Assembly (NCBI GenBank): GCA_900491605.1
Contig: UESW01001514.1
Location: 62,001 to 126,000, forward strand
DNA: 64,000 nt
From: Calamus simplicifolius
Taxonomy: Eukaryota; Streptophyta; Magnoliopsida; Arecales; Arecaceae
Reading direction: 5' to 3'
Part shown: piece by piece, positions 26,001-35,157 of the stretch
Layout of the letters: each line of letters begins with the position of its first letter
Numbering within the stretch: the stretch's first letter is position 1
Notes under the pieces: model-generated
What the model was told of the DNA's origin: nothing
Seen by the model: only the letters and a program-made list of their open reading frames with translations
The model's database searches: none
Position numbers and translations under genes: made by a program

Positions 26001-29000
26001 AAGAAAAGATCGTAGAGGTAGATGGTAGTTTTGAATTGCAAAATACTAGAAGACTATTTCAGATGACTATGTATTTGCCATAATTTGGATAGAGCATGAT
26101 CTATATTCACATTATTTGGTCAAGATAAAACTATGTGAGTAAAGCTGCTTGGCCATCCATCCTTCCCTAGAAAGTTCATGAGATTCTGGAGATGCAATTA
26201 CAACTGAAACTTCTCTTTGAGGTCTTACTTCAGGTTTCGAAATGATTAGAACCTGATGCCCCCTCATAAGATCCAGGCCTTTGCTTGGCTTTTGAAGCAG
26301 TTATGAGCTAATGCCCATAACCATGATAATTTAAAAGGAGGCTTGCAACATCAATGCAGTCTATAGGATGTCGTTGTGATAAGGTCACCTCTGTCTTTTG
26401 AACATGCTGTCCATCAATAAGAAGTTGGATTCAAAGTGAAGTGGATGGATTTTGCTCTAAGTAAAACCACAGGACCTTCATGTCAACACCTTTATTGGAG
26501 TGGGGATGCCTAAGGGGAAAAATAAAAATTTGAACCATGGGGATGCCTAGGGGCAAAAATAGAAATTTGAACTATCTGGTTTTGTATGTTTGAGAAGAAG
26601 GTATTTAGGTAGGGTGAGGTAGGGCGGTAAGCAGATCTGCAAGAACAAAAATGAATGGGGGAGGTTTGGAAAAAATAGATGGCTAGTTGGCTTGTGGAAT
26701 CCTTATAATTAATGGAGGTAGGTGGGTTCAAGTTTTTACCCAGCTTATTATGCTTATAGATCTATACTGATGTGGGTATACCACTGTTGCCGCCAAATCA
26801 CTTTTGAGGAGCGTCAAGCGACAGAAATGCTTCGTTGGCCTTCAGAGGAATGATAGGGACCGCCTCCTTCAGCCAGAAACCTGCAAGAAAAGTCCCGGAC
26901 CGGTGGTTCCGGCGGGGACCCTCTGACGCTTAAGTCAGCGATCTGGAGAACAGAAATTTTTTAATGAAAGAGTAGAGATTGAGCCCCCTTCCCTCGTTGG
27001 GGTCGGGCCCTTTATATACCTGTTTGGGGTCCCTCTTACCCTTCGTCCATAACAGCCGAATCATATCTTCTGTTAAGATCGGCTACAGCTGCTAAACGTG
27101 TGCCATAAGCATCGGCAACGGCTCATAGTATAGCAGTAACCGCCCGTAATCTTGGCAAAAGAGAACGGGTTGACGGGCCACGTGGAAGCTCTGCGTGAAC
27201 AGCAATGGGTGATAAGGTTAGTCACGTGGGTCCCAAGTGCAACCATTGGGATAGAAGATGTCGTTTAAAGTTGAAGCCAACTGTCCCTCGTAGAGCATTA
27301 ATTATGGAGTTATGGCACTATTCACGTGCAAGAGTTCACGTGCATGACACTATTCACGGCCGAGGGGAATAGACCAAGGGGCTGAGGCCGAGACCGCAAG
27401 GAAAAAGCCGAGGCCGAAGCTGTTCATGGCTAAATGAAAAAGCCAAGGCCGAAGGGGCTAACGTGGCAGCCATAAGTACGAGAGAATGCTATAAATGCCT
27501 TAGAGCGAGTGGATGCTCGTGACCTTTGAGGCCATAAATGCTATAAAGATGGAAGAGAGTAAGGCAATAAATGCCTAGCAAGTGGATGTACATCGGCAGA
27601 AGGCCAACGCGGAGACGCGAGGCCGACGCCAAGGCGCTGTTGAGGCCGACGCCAGGAGGCTAACATGACAGCCATAAATGAGAATAAGGCAATAAATGCC
27701 TGTATAATCATAGCCTTTGAGGCCATAAAGGCTATAAATATGGGAGAGAATAAGGCAATAAATGCCTAGCAAGTGGATGCAAGCCGACGCCGCGACCGAC
27801 GCTGTTGAGGCCGACGCCAGGCCGGCCAGGGGGCTAACGTGGCAGCAATAAGGCAATAAATGCCTGGATAATCGTGGCCTTTGAGGCCATAAAGGCTATA
27901 AATATGGGAGAGAATAAGGCAATAAATGCCTAGCAAGTGGATGCACGTTGGCATGAGGCCGACGCGAAGACGCGAGGCCGATGCTAAGGCGCTGTTGAGG
28001 CCGACGCCGACGCCAGGCGCTGTTGAGGCCGATGCCGACGCAAGGGGGCTAATGTGGCAGCCATAATTGAGAATAAGGCAATAAATGCCTTGATGTTTGT
28101 GGATGGAATTAAATGTCCATTGCGTCCTTCAAAAGAAAGCCGAGTAGAGTAGCGAGGCCGCCTAGGAATTAAGCCGTTCGGGAAGGCCGCTGAGGATGGC
28201 CGTCTCGATAGGATGCCATCCAAAAATTGCTATCTTTATTGCCCATGGGGTTAACCGGCCCCATCAAATGCCCCCCACACTCCTGAGCTTGTGTGCCCCG
28301 CGTTAGCTAAGCGAAAGGAGTGTAGGACTTTTTACCTTCGCATCTACCCTTTCCTATCAACTTCAACTATGATTCCTCCCAAGTGGGGAAACCCTTTTCC
28401 TTTGGCGCTGCCTTATGTAGACGTCTTCATGCTCTTTGGAGCCATACTTTTTGCCTGTTCAAAAAAAAAATTTTAAGCAAAGTTTGAGGGTAAGTGGGTT
28501 ACCCTCAATTGGCAGCCAGTAATCCTCTCCCTATGCAAAGCCCGAAAGTGGATGCCCGTCAACTATGAGTTGGGGAGTCGGTTTCTCCTAACTGTGAGTT
28601 GACTTTGGGTCTTCTACTTATCATAAAATTTGAAAGTGGATGCCCGTCAACTGTGAGCTGGGGAGTTGGCCTCTCCCAACTGAGTTGTCTTGGGGCTTCT
28701 TGATGGCTGAAGGTGACCAGTAATATGTTGCTGGTACATAATTTAGATAAAGGTCTTACTCGATTGGCCATTGGCCATTGAGGCAGAGTTAGAGCCGCTG
28801 TGAAGCCGTTGAGGCTGTGATAAAGCTGCTGAATCAGAGTTGAGGCCGTCGAGAGCCTTTTGAACCCCGAAGAGTAACCCGAGAGTCGCTGTGGTGGGAC
28901 CATGCTCGGGAGCCTTTAACCCCGGAGGGTGACTTGAGAGCTGAGAGTCGTCAGGTGCCTTTTTCTTTGCGCCAACGATCTTTGCTGCCGGTGTTGGAGT

Positions 29001-32000
29001 CAGTCTTTGGGCTTTGGTGCCGAGCTGGCTTCGGGCTTCGATGCCGATCGGAGTCGGGCTTAAGTGCCAGGGGGAGTCTCGAGCTTGGAGTGCCGATGCT
29101 GAGCTGAGCTTCCGGTGCCTAGGGGAGACTCGGGCTTCAGGCGCCAATGCGGAGTCGGGCTTCTGGTGCCGAGGGAGACTCGGGCTTCTGGTGTCGAGGG
29201 GAGACTTGGGCTTCAGGTGCCAATGCGGAGTCGGGCTTCTGGTGCCGAAGGGGACTCGGGCTTGTTGCCGACGTGGAGCCGGGCTTGGATTGCCGACATG
29301 GAGCCGAGCTTGAGTGCCGACGCGGAGCTGGGCTTGAGTGCCGATGCGGGGCCGGTCTTTGGTGCCGACGTGGAGCTGGTCTTAGTTGCCGACGCGGAGC
29401 CGGTCTTTGGTGCCTACGCGGGGCCAATCTTTGTTGCCGACGCGGAGCCGGTCTTAGTTGCCGACGCGGGGCCGGTCTTTGGTGCCGACGCGGGGCCGGT
29501 CTTTGGTGCCGACGTGGAGCCAATCTTAGTTTCCGACACGAAGCCGGTCTTTGGTGCCGATGCGGGGCCGGTCTTTGGTGCCAACGCGGGGCCGGTCTTT
29601 GGTGCCGATGCGGAGCCGGTCTTAGTTGCCGACGCGGAGCTGGTCTTTGGTGCCGACGCGGGGCCGGTCTTTGGTGCCGAGGGGGACTCGAGCTTGTTGC
29701 CGACGTGGAGCCGGGCTTGGATGCCAATGGTACATCAGGCTTTTGAGACGCTAACGCGAGGTTGGTCTTGAATGCCGATACAGAGTCGATCTGCGTGACA
29801 TTTTAAGCATCAATGAAAGAAAAAGTCTTAAGTGCAGTGTACTTAGCTCTTGTAGCACCCTTGTTTTTCTTTTGTGGGCTTGAACGCTTCCGCCCGCTGG
29901 TGGTCTGCCCCCCAGGGAATCAAGTTGGTTGGTGAGTTGGCTTTGCTGAATCTTTAGCTCCTTAAGGAGAAATCCTGCACCGTAGCCACTTTTATGGCTC
30001 TCTAGCTGCTAGAGTTGACTTTGAAACTAGGCTTGCACGCCTTCTCTTTTATGTTCATAGCATTGCAGCGATCATTCTCCATGTTGTGGACATTATTTCC
30101 TTTTCCTTCTTCTCTACGGGGAGTTAATTCAGAAGGCTGATCAATCCTTCCTACGGTGAGATCTATACTGCTGATCCTTTTGGTGATGGAATCTTTACAG
30201 GGGATGGCGAGAAGTGGTGCCACCAAAGAAAGGATCTTCAAAGTGGAGTTCGGTGCTGAGCTAGACACTCTCTTGGGCTTCGATGAGTTCGAGACACGCT
30301 TTAGCAAGGCTTTTGGTGACTTTAACTCCATGGTATTCTAGAGATATGTCGATATGTTCTGAGACATCAAGAGCTTCTGAACATTGGACTAGAGGCTCAA
30401 CTGAAGAAGACTCGAAGTGATTGATAACTTTGTGCACCAATTGGTTCTTCCTAATGCTATGCAAGCATCCTCTGATATAGAAGAAGATTGCCATTGAAAT
30501 CAAAGAGATTAGCTGCCGCTTCCGCATGGGCTCGGGAGCCAGAGGTGTCGTCGCTCGCCGATGCGAGATACGTGGATCCGGCCAAACAACCGTGGCTGGG
30601 ATGGTGGCCAAAGCTGGCGATGTCCGTGGGAGGAGTCGGTACGAGCATAGCTTTGGAAGACGATCATTAAGATGCAGCAGCCATAGCACAGACTTCCATC
30701 GCGTGCACACAATCTCGTGCATTCAATCCACCTTCCTTCAATTATGTAAATATATTACGTGCATGTAAACCTTACCCAGCCAAGGTGGAAGCAAGAGTTG
30801 GGGAGAAAAGGAGTTGAGTGAGATGGCTGGGAGCCTTATCCTTGTAATTGCGAAACTGGCACTCGTTTGGTCACTGCGGGGAGAGGCCGGGGGCCGTCCA
30901 GAGAGTGAGGCCGCTATGAAGTCTTGGGCCACCATGGCTGTTGGGGAACGCGGCTGCTGTGGAGGACCTGGGGCCTCTGTGAACATCGAGGGCCGCCGTG
31001 GAGCCTTGGGCCGTCGAGAGAGAGAGGCTGGGAGCCGCCGTGGCCGCCATGGACTTGGGAGCCGCCGTGGAGGAAATCGGAGCCGCCGTGATCTGGGGCC
31101 GCTGTGGAGTCTCAGGCTGCCGTGGGATTCTCGGGCCACCGTGGGATCTCGGGGGCCGCTATGAAGGGCTTGACCGTTGAGGACGAGAGGCCGCTATGAG
31201 GGGCCATCGTGGGATCCAGAAGCCGCTGTGAGGGACCATCGTGGAGGAAGAGGCCGTCGTGGGATCCGGAGGCTACCGTGGAGGAAACCGGGGCTGCCGT
31301 GATCTGGAGGCTGCATTGGAGTCTTGGGCCTCCATGGAGCCTCGGGGCTGCTGTGGCCGTTGTGGAGGAAGAGGCCGTTTAGGAAGGCCGCCAAGGATGG
31401 CCGCCTCTGACTGATTATTGAACCTTTGATTGAGCTCCTCTGGCCGCCGGTGTTGTTCATCCAGATGCCCCTTCATCTCATGATTAAGGTCCTTCCTAGA
31501 CGGCTCAGAGGATGAGTAAGGGGAGTGGCTGCTCGAGCAGAAGGTAGGAGACCGCAGTCTCTTGAAAGCTTCACGGTGGTGCTTAGGTGAAGCATGATGG
31601 TGATAAGCTTCTCTATGAGAAGATTTCCCGCGGGTGAATCGCTGGCTAACTGGTGCAGCTATCATGGAAGATGTGAGAGGCTTCGGCTGCTGCTGAGTAG
31701 CCAACGGGCGTTACTTTTGCAACTCATGAACTGCTGTATTTAAGGCTTGAACTTGTTGATTGAGGATGGTCAACTGGTTAATTAGAGCAGCTGAGGTTGG
31801 TGGTGAGGGAGGAGCATAGAGAGAGAGTGGTCCTTTGCTGCTCAGGGCTATGCGGATGCCTCTCGGCATGATTAGTGAGGACCTTCGGCACGCGCATCAC
31901 CACCATGGCTATCTTAGAAGGGACAGACTTATAGGTCAGGGAGACATAGCTCTCTTTCCTTCAGCACATCCCCCTTTCTGGCGCATCAATCTGTTGCCGC

Positions 32001-34865
32001 CAAATCACTTTTGAGGAGCGTCAAGCGACAGAAATGCTTCGTTGGCCTTCAGAGGAATAATAGGGACCGCCTCCTTCAGCCGGAAACCTGCAAGAAAAGT
32101 CTCGGACCGGTGGTTCCGGCGGGAAGCCTCCGACGCTCAAGTCAGCGATCTGGAGAACATGAATTTTTTAATGAAATAGTAGAGATTGAGCCCCCTTCCC
32201 TCGTTGGGGTCGGGCCCTTTATATACCTGTTCGGGGTCCCTCTTACCCTTCGTCCATAACAGCCGAATCATATCTTCTGTTAAGATCGGCTACAGCTGCT
32301 AAACGTGTGCCATAAGCATCGGCAACGGCCCATTGTATAGCAGTAACCGCCCGTGATCTTGGCAAAAGAGAACGGGTTGACGGGCCACGTGGAAGCTCTG
32401 CGTGAACAGCAATGGGTGATAAGGTTAGTCACGTGGGCCTCAAGTGCAACCATTGGGATAGAAGATGTCGTTTAAAGTTGAAGCCAGCTGTCCCTCGTAG
32501 AGCATTAATTATGGAGTTATGGCACTATTCATGTGCAAGGCACTGTTCATGTGATACTGTTCACGTGCATGACACTATTCACAGCCGAGGGAATAGACCA
32601 AGGGGGGCAAGGAAAAAGCCGAGGCCGAAGCTGTTCATGGCCAAATAAAAAAGCCAAGGCCGAAGGGGCTAACGTGGCAACCATAAGTACGAGAGAATGT
32701 TATAAATGCCTTACAGCGAGTGGATGCTCGTGGCCTTTGAGGCCATAAATGCTATAAAGACGGGAGTAAGGCAATAAATGCCTAGCAAGTGGATGTACGT
32801 CGACAGAAGGCCAACGTGGAGACGCGAAGCCGACGCCAAGGCGCTGTTGAGGCCGACGCCAAGGCGCTGTTGAGGCCGAACGCCCAACGCCAGGGGCTAA
32901 CGTGGCAGCCATAAATCAGAATAAGGCAATAAATGCATGTATAATCATGGCCTTTTAGGCTATAAAGGCTATAAATATGGAAGAATAAGGCAATAAATGC
33001 TTAGCAAGTGGATGCACGTCAGTAGGACGCCAGGGGCTAATGTGGCAGCCATAAATGAGAATAAGGCAATAAATGCCTGGATAATCGCCATAAAGGCTAT
33101 AAATATGGGAGAGAGAATAAGACAATAAATGCCTTGATGCTCGTGGATGGAATTAAATGTCCACTTCATCCTTCAAAAAAAGTCGAGTAGAGTAGCTAGG
33201 AATTAAGCCATTCGAGAAGGCCGCTGAGGATGGCCGTCTCGATAGGATGCCGTCCAAAAATTGCTGTCTTTATTGCCCATGGGGTCAACCGGCCCCATCA
33301 ACCACGACTAGAGAATGCAGTTTAACCTTTGCCAGACCGTAGGATATTGTTGTAGGCATTCCATGCATTGATGCATTAATTAAAATAATAATAATAATCT
33401 TAATCATTTCCATGCAGGGTATCCACGTGTTAACTGACATGTTTATTCTGTTTAAATTCTTATATAAGAGATGAAACTTGTGAAGAATGCCATAGATGAT
33501 ACAGTCACAAAGCTTCCATGTTAGTAGCCATGTGCCAGCATGGATGCTTGCGAATTTCCTGGGTGACCTTTGCTTTACAGCACATCAAAGTTTGGCTCAA
33601 CATTTAATCTCTAGTGAAAGATTTCAGTTACTTGTTCTGGAAACGTCCTCAAGCACTGCAAGATTATGTGATTGTTGTCGGTCATTATGGTTATTTATCA
33701 AGGACAGTACCTTTACTTTCCAAAAAAAAAAAAGAAAAGGGGGGGGGGGGGGGGGGGGGCCTGATGCCAGCACTTATTATTGATGATGACACAACAATTT
33801 GAAGTGTAGCCTTGCCATGTCTATGTGTGACCAATAGTGCTAATTCTTGCATAAAACTAAAACGTGGAGTTTCCAGGTAACATGGAGTTATCTCCCTATA
33901 GCCCCCTTTCTGCTGAACGCCCTCCAGCCTCTTGAGCAGTAAAATGAGGTTTTGGGGCTGTATGGGGAAAAACCGTTGTTGAGAGCTTCTATAGTTGGTG
34001 GCATAAGATGTTAATGCTGTATGGGTTAGAAGAGAGTAACCTGATTGTTCCATAGACAAGCAGCTCAGGGAGATTTGCAGTAGGGGTTTGCTTGAATGAT
34101 GGCATGGCCTAAGTCATGCTTAAATATTAGCTATAATGAACAATGGTTTTTGGATTTCTGATTGCCAAAAGGAAGATAAGCGATAACTTTTTAAAAAAAT
34201 ATATATAAATATTCAACTGAGCTGAGTGGTTGCCTCATTCTAGTTGTGCATGTGACTACCTTGATATATGAAAATTTTTCCTTCTAGAATCCAAGCACAA
34301 TTCTAACATGCCTCAAACTGCCTATGTGTTTCTTAAGGGGAGCCCATGCAGTGCTCTGTAAAAACTATGTAGTTCGTAGAATACCTCCTTTTTCTTCAAG
34401 TGAGTTTTTTTTTTCTTTTTCTTTTTTTAAGGAAAAAAAAAGATTGGTAATTTGTATATTCTGCTATAGCAGCAATCTCTTCGATGAACACCATATTGAA
34501 ATATGCTTGATGATGACCAATATAATTTAGGTTAACCCTGCCATGAATAGCTTGCAATAATCTATCCCTCACCATTTTTTCTGGTTGGTCTTATTGGGTG
34601 CAGTACATTCTTAAAGTTGGCGATGGAAATTCAGCGCAGTGCATCAGTGGATTTACTGCCGTGGATGTACCTCAGGGTCCCCTCTGGTATAAACTGCCAT
34701 TGCTTTGCTTGTCTCTTATTTGTTGTGGGTTGTTGGTTGGTTAGTTTCTTATGTGAGTACTGTAAATGCTGCAGGATATTGGGTGATGTGTTCATGGGAG
34801 TGTATCACACCGTTTTTGACTATGGTCAGTTGAGAGTTGGATTTGCTGATGCAGCGGAGGCATGA
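9611..34865 (+). CDS. Aspartic proteinase, phytepsin type with plant-specific saposin-like insert (13 coding exons)
   Basis: Exons: 9611-9979, 10094-10154, 13499-13593, 13687-13799, 15858-16026, 16176-16215, 16326-16390, 24793-24906, 25038-25102, 25233-25389, 25467-25586, 34604-34686, 34775-34865. All have GT-AG borders and join to 1542 nt, 513 residues, close to the ~508 usual for phytepsins. Residues 1-24 form a signal peptide (VLSILLLSLAF core), followed by an activation propeptide. Catalytic motifs are DTGSSN (Asp107) and DSGTSL (Asp294), with flap Tyr151 in YGTGS. The saposin-like insert spans about 315-420 with its six cysteines (324, 349, 354, 387, 390, 418) and an N-glycosylation site at NRT404-406. 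It would act as a secreted/vacuolar acid endopeptidase (pepsin family A1), the insert aiding membrane interaction or sorting. Introns 7 and 11 contain entire LTR retrotransposons. One oddity is Asp214 after VPVW, where relatives usually have Tyr. No frame lesion is seen. Confidence 0.96.
11027..11062. repeat. CT/CA dinucleotide microsatellite
   Basis: About 13 CT repeats run directly into five to six CA repeats, followed by degenerate TACATACA sequence to about 11120. A likely length-variable marker. Confidence 0.9.
12421..12535 (+). mobile_element. 5'-truncated RTE-type LINE (or derived SINE) tail with 15-bp target duplication
   Basis: The segment TAGCCAACCCCATATAGTTG...AAAAGGCTTAGATG followed by TTGAGTTGAG is the characteristic 3' end of plant RTE-clade LINEs, which finish in a short tandem repeat instead of poly(A). 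The 85-bp insert (12436-12520) is flanked by perfect direct repeats TTAGGTGAATCAGAT at 12421-12435 and 12521-12535, as expected for target-primed reverse transcription. Confidence 0.8.
13800..15857 (+). other. Intron 4 of the proteinase gene
   Basis: A 2.06-kb AT-rich intron with no coding potential. Around 14255-14305 the minus strand reads CCAAATAGTTGGACAGGGCTTAATGG, which resembles another RTE-type LINE tail, but no target duplication was found. Otherwise I see nothing in it. Confidence 0.7.
17465..18016 (+). repeat. Copia 5' LTR (intron 7)
   Basis: Partner of 24009-24533, roughly 95% identical by eye. It contains CTTTAAATAGAGATC (a TATA-like box near 17603) and, at 17770-17900, about five tandem copies of a ~27-bp purine-rich unit (GATCAAGATCCATCGAGAGG). 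The right LTR carries fewer copies, which explains the length difference. Confidence 0.93.
18018..18031 (+). other. tRNA-Met primer binding site (intron 7 copia)
   Basis: TTGGTATCAGAGCC lies one base after the 5' LTR and is complementary to the initiator tRNA-Met 3' end, the usual copia primer. Confidence 0.9.
18032..19684 (+). other. Long untranslated leader of intron 7 copia element
   Basis: A 1.65-kb stretch between the primer site and gag. The open frames in it are short and unconserved. A duplicated phrase (AAGGGAGGCTACTGGTAGTACC / AAGGGAAGGCTACTGGTAGTACC type, near 18148 and 18221) is the only local repeat seen. Confidence 0.6.
19685..20731 (+). pseudogene. Copia gag and protease start (in-frame stop)
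   Basis: A gag domain of the UBN2/retrotransposon type (DNYKLWKERILLQL near the start, KLSSMKL further on). It is interrupted by a single in-frame TAG at 20105-20107; the frame simply continues after it. A CCHC zinc knuckle (CFFCKKKGHIKKDC) is at about 20393-20434, and the protease active site WIDSGST at about 20524. The frame is then lost near 20730. The true start codon is unclear: the first ATG in this frame is near 19707. Confidence 0.88.
20640..23716 (+). pseudogene. Copia pol: integrase, reverse transcriptase, RNase H (multiply broken)
   Basis: The order is the GAG-pre-integrase zinc segment (LWHRRLGH, CVNCIKG) at about 20945-21065; a decayed integrase core; then VAERRNQTLLDMVRSM at about 21440. 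The reverse transcriptase is split in two frames (22019-22489 and 22480-22791). The catalytic YVDD region has suffered a deletion, reading YVMIFYL near 22738. A third frame (22788-23300) has the C-terminal RT part. RNase H with DPLTKGMP is at 23312-23716. Stop codons at 21642-21644 and 22010-22012 add to the damage. No functional polymerase is possible from this copy. Confidence 0.9.
23998..24008 (+). other. Polypurine tract (intron 7 copia)
   Basis: AAGTGGGAGAA directly precedes the TGTAAT start of the 3' LTR, the standard plant copia arrangement. Confidence 0.85.
24009..24533 (+). repeat. Copia 3' LTR (intron 7)
   Basis: Runs from TGTAATAACCC to TTTCTTACA. It is followed by a T-rich tract and about 250 bases of host intron before exon 8 at 24793. 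Confidence 0.93.
25587..26779 (+). other. Intron 11, segment before the inserted retrotransposon
   Basis: AT-rich host intron without coding potential. The only structure seen is a 36-37-bp tandem duplication at 26502-26574 (GGGGATGCCTA...AAATTTGAAC twice). Confidence 0.75.
26502..26574. repeat. Tandem duplication, ~36-bp unit, two copies
   Basis: GGGGATGCCTAAGGGGAAAA... and GGGGATGCCTAGGGGCAAAA... follow each other directly; both end in AAATTTGAACYAT. The copies differ at a handful of bases. Confidence 0.85.
26785..28266 (-). repeat. 3' LTR of the non-autonomous element (1482 bp)
   Basis: Matches 31992-33300 at both ends. Its middle (about 27480-28090) contains several degenerate copies of a ~180-bp unit with GGCAATAAATGCCT palindromes and GAGGCCGACGC runs. 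The two LTRs differ in copy number of this unit. Confidence 0.92.
27480..28090. repeat. Degenerate tandem units within the LTR
   Basis: GGCAATAAATGCCT recurs near 27563, 27690, 27758, 27850, 27918 and 28077. It is often followed by AGCAAGTGGATG and by GC-rich GAGGCCGACGC blocks, with CCATAAAGGCTATAAATATGG segments between. The same kind of array lies at about 32765-33135 in the other LTR but shorter. The TATAAATATGG pieces resemble repeated TATA boxes. Confidence 0.8.
28267..28281 (-). other. Polypurine tract of the non-autonomous element
   Basis: The plus strand reads AATGCCCCCCACACT; on the element's strand this is AGTGTGGGGGGCATT ending at the LTR. It fits the gypsy purine tract position. 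Confidence 0.75.
28960..29770. repeat. 24-bp GC-rich tandem array (minisatellite) inside the element
   Basis: The best-conserved unit is GGCCGGTCTTTGGTGCCGACGCGG (24 bp by count), iterated with variation from about 29330 to 29690 and in more degenerate 24-30-bp form back to about 28970. Because the period is divisible by three, several frames on both strands stay open (for example 29115-29771 plus and 29137-29727 minus) and encode eight-residue repeats such as VFGADAGP. This is most simply a minisatellite, not a gene. Confidence 0.9.
30150..30480 (+). pseudogene. Captured cytochrome P450 fragment, CYP704-like
   Basis: Plus-strand translation gives GDGIFTGDGEKWCHQRK (near 30180-30230). After a jump in frame it gives FKVEFGAELDTLLGFDE and TRFSKAF (30238-30315), RYVDMF (near 30342), and EVIDNFV...ASSDIEED (about 30413-30485). 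These match, in order, the region of CYP704-family P450s between the helix C WxxxR-type segment (here KWxHQRK) and the mid-protein linker. The piece joining QRK to FKV is missing and several stops are present. CYP704 enzymes are fatty-acid omega-hydroxylases. Heme-binding and I-helix motifs are absent, so it is non-functional. Assignment is by remembered family motifs. Confidence 0.72.
30486..30790 (+). other. Unrecognised segment in the element, possibly a second captured host piece
   Basis: Between the P450 fragment and the GC-rich repeats lies about 300 bases of ordinary base composition. The plus frame 30488-30670 is non-repetitive with normal codon texture (LAAASAWAREPEVSSLADAR and onward). 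I do not recognise the protein. It may be retroelement leader or another captured exon; frames on the opposite strand are equally long. Confidence 0.35.
30820..31450. repeat. GC-rich interior with degenerate direct repeats
   Basis: Blocks of GCCGCCGTGG recur. A ~55-bp phrase at about 31065-31120 (CCGTGGAGGAAATCGGAGCC...) returns in altered form at about 31268-31325 (CCGTGGAGGAAACCGGGGCT...). The array appears to have replaced the rest of gag after about 31380 on the element's strand. Confidence 0.7.
31273..31880 (-). pseudogene. Gag-like N-terminal remnant of the non-autonomous element
   Basis: On the minus strand a likely start (MPRGIRIAL, near 31870) leads into ALINQLTILNQQVQALNTAV, a short coiled-coil stretch. 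After one stop codon the 143-codon frame 31704-31273 follows (THE QRFTRGKSS and HHREAFKRLRSP portions, rich in His/Arg/Ser). The position just inside the 5' LTR and the coiled-coil/basic composition suit a gypsy gag N-terminus. No capsid domain or zinc knuckle follows. Assignment is by position and composition. Confidence 0.5.
31967..31991 (-). other. Probable primer binding region of the non-autonomous element
   Basis: On the element's strand the bases directly after the 5' LTR read GATTGATGCGCCAGAAAGG. Many plant Tat-like gypsy elements have a GGCGCGCCAG-type leader at this place. The exact tRNA is not assigned. Confidence 0.5.
31992..33300 (-). repeat. 5' LTR of the non-autonomous element (1309 bp)
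   Basis: Matches 26785-28266 from TGTTGCCGCC through CCCCATCA but is 173 bp shorter, mainly through fewer internal tandem units. Confidence 0.92.
33306..34603 (+). other. Intron 11, segment after the inserted retrotransposon
   Basis: Host intron without coding potential. It includes a poly(A)-AAGAAAA-poly(G) tract at 33722-33759 with 21 consecutive G, and a T-rich/A-rich stretch near 34400-34442. Nothing else is recognisable up to the acceptor at 34603. Confidence 0.75.
33722..33759. repeat. Poly(A)/poly(G) homopolymer tract
   Basis: Twelve A, a G, four A and then 21 G. Such runs are prone to length error in sequencing and to slippage in vivo. Confidence 0.85.
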
Positions 34866-35157
34866 TGAACCGTTTACTCTCTCATATATTGAACCTAGTC
34901 TTATTTAAATGTATCGCACGAAGCCATCTACATGTATGTAAATATTCTGGCCTATGATGTTCTGTGATCAGATGACCTGCACTTGGACTTATGATCCTTC
35001 GCCCACCGTTCGGTACTCGTGTAGAATCTGTATTGCGAAGTATTAGCATGTTGATCTCTGTCTATGTTCCTTGTGATCATGGACTATGGACTATATATTT
35101 ATGGTCCGTCGCTTTTAATTCTGGAGTAATCCCTTACCTGCGGACGTCAAGAAGGCT
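34866..35157 (+). other. Probable 3' UTR of the aspartic proteinase gene
   Basis: AT-rich sequence after the TGA stop, without any gene. I see no perfect AATAAA signal in the first 290 bases, so the polyadenylation site is not placed. Confidence 0.45.

Larger units (their letters stand above)
26780..33305 (-). mobile_element. Non-autonomous gypsy-type LTR element carrying host-derived sequence, inside intron 11
   Basis: LTRs of 1482 and 1309 bp start TGTTGCCGCC and end CCCCATCA and are flanked by the perfect 5-bp duplication ACCAC (26780-26784 and 33301-33305). The GTGGGGGGCATT purine tract inside the left LTR and the TGATGCGCCAG leader inside the right LTR show a minus-strand element. The 3.7-kb interior has only a gag-like N-terminal remnant. 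There is no protease, reverse transcriptase or integrase. Instead it holds GC-rich repeats, a CYP704-like P450 fragment and a 24-bp tandem array. It would have depended on enzymes from another element. Its strand is opposite to the host gene. Confidence 0.92.

Noticed and set aside
29115..29771. 218-codon plus frame and 196-codon minus frame as protein genes
   Set aside because: Both are by-products of a 24-bp stop-free tandem array inside a retroelement; residues follow the repeat with no domain or codon signal.
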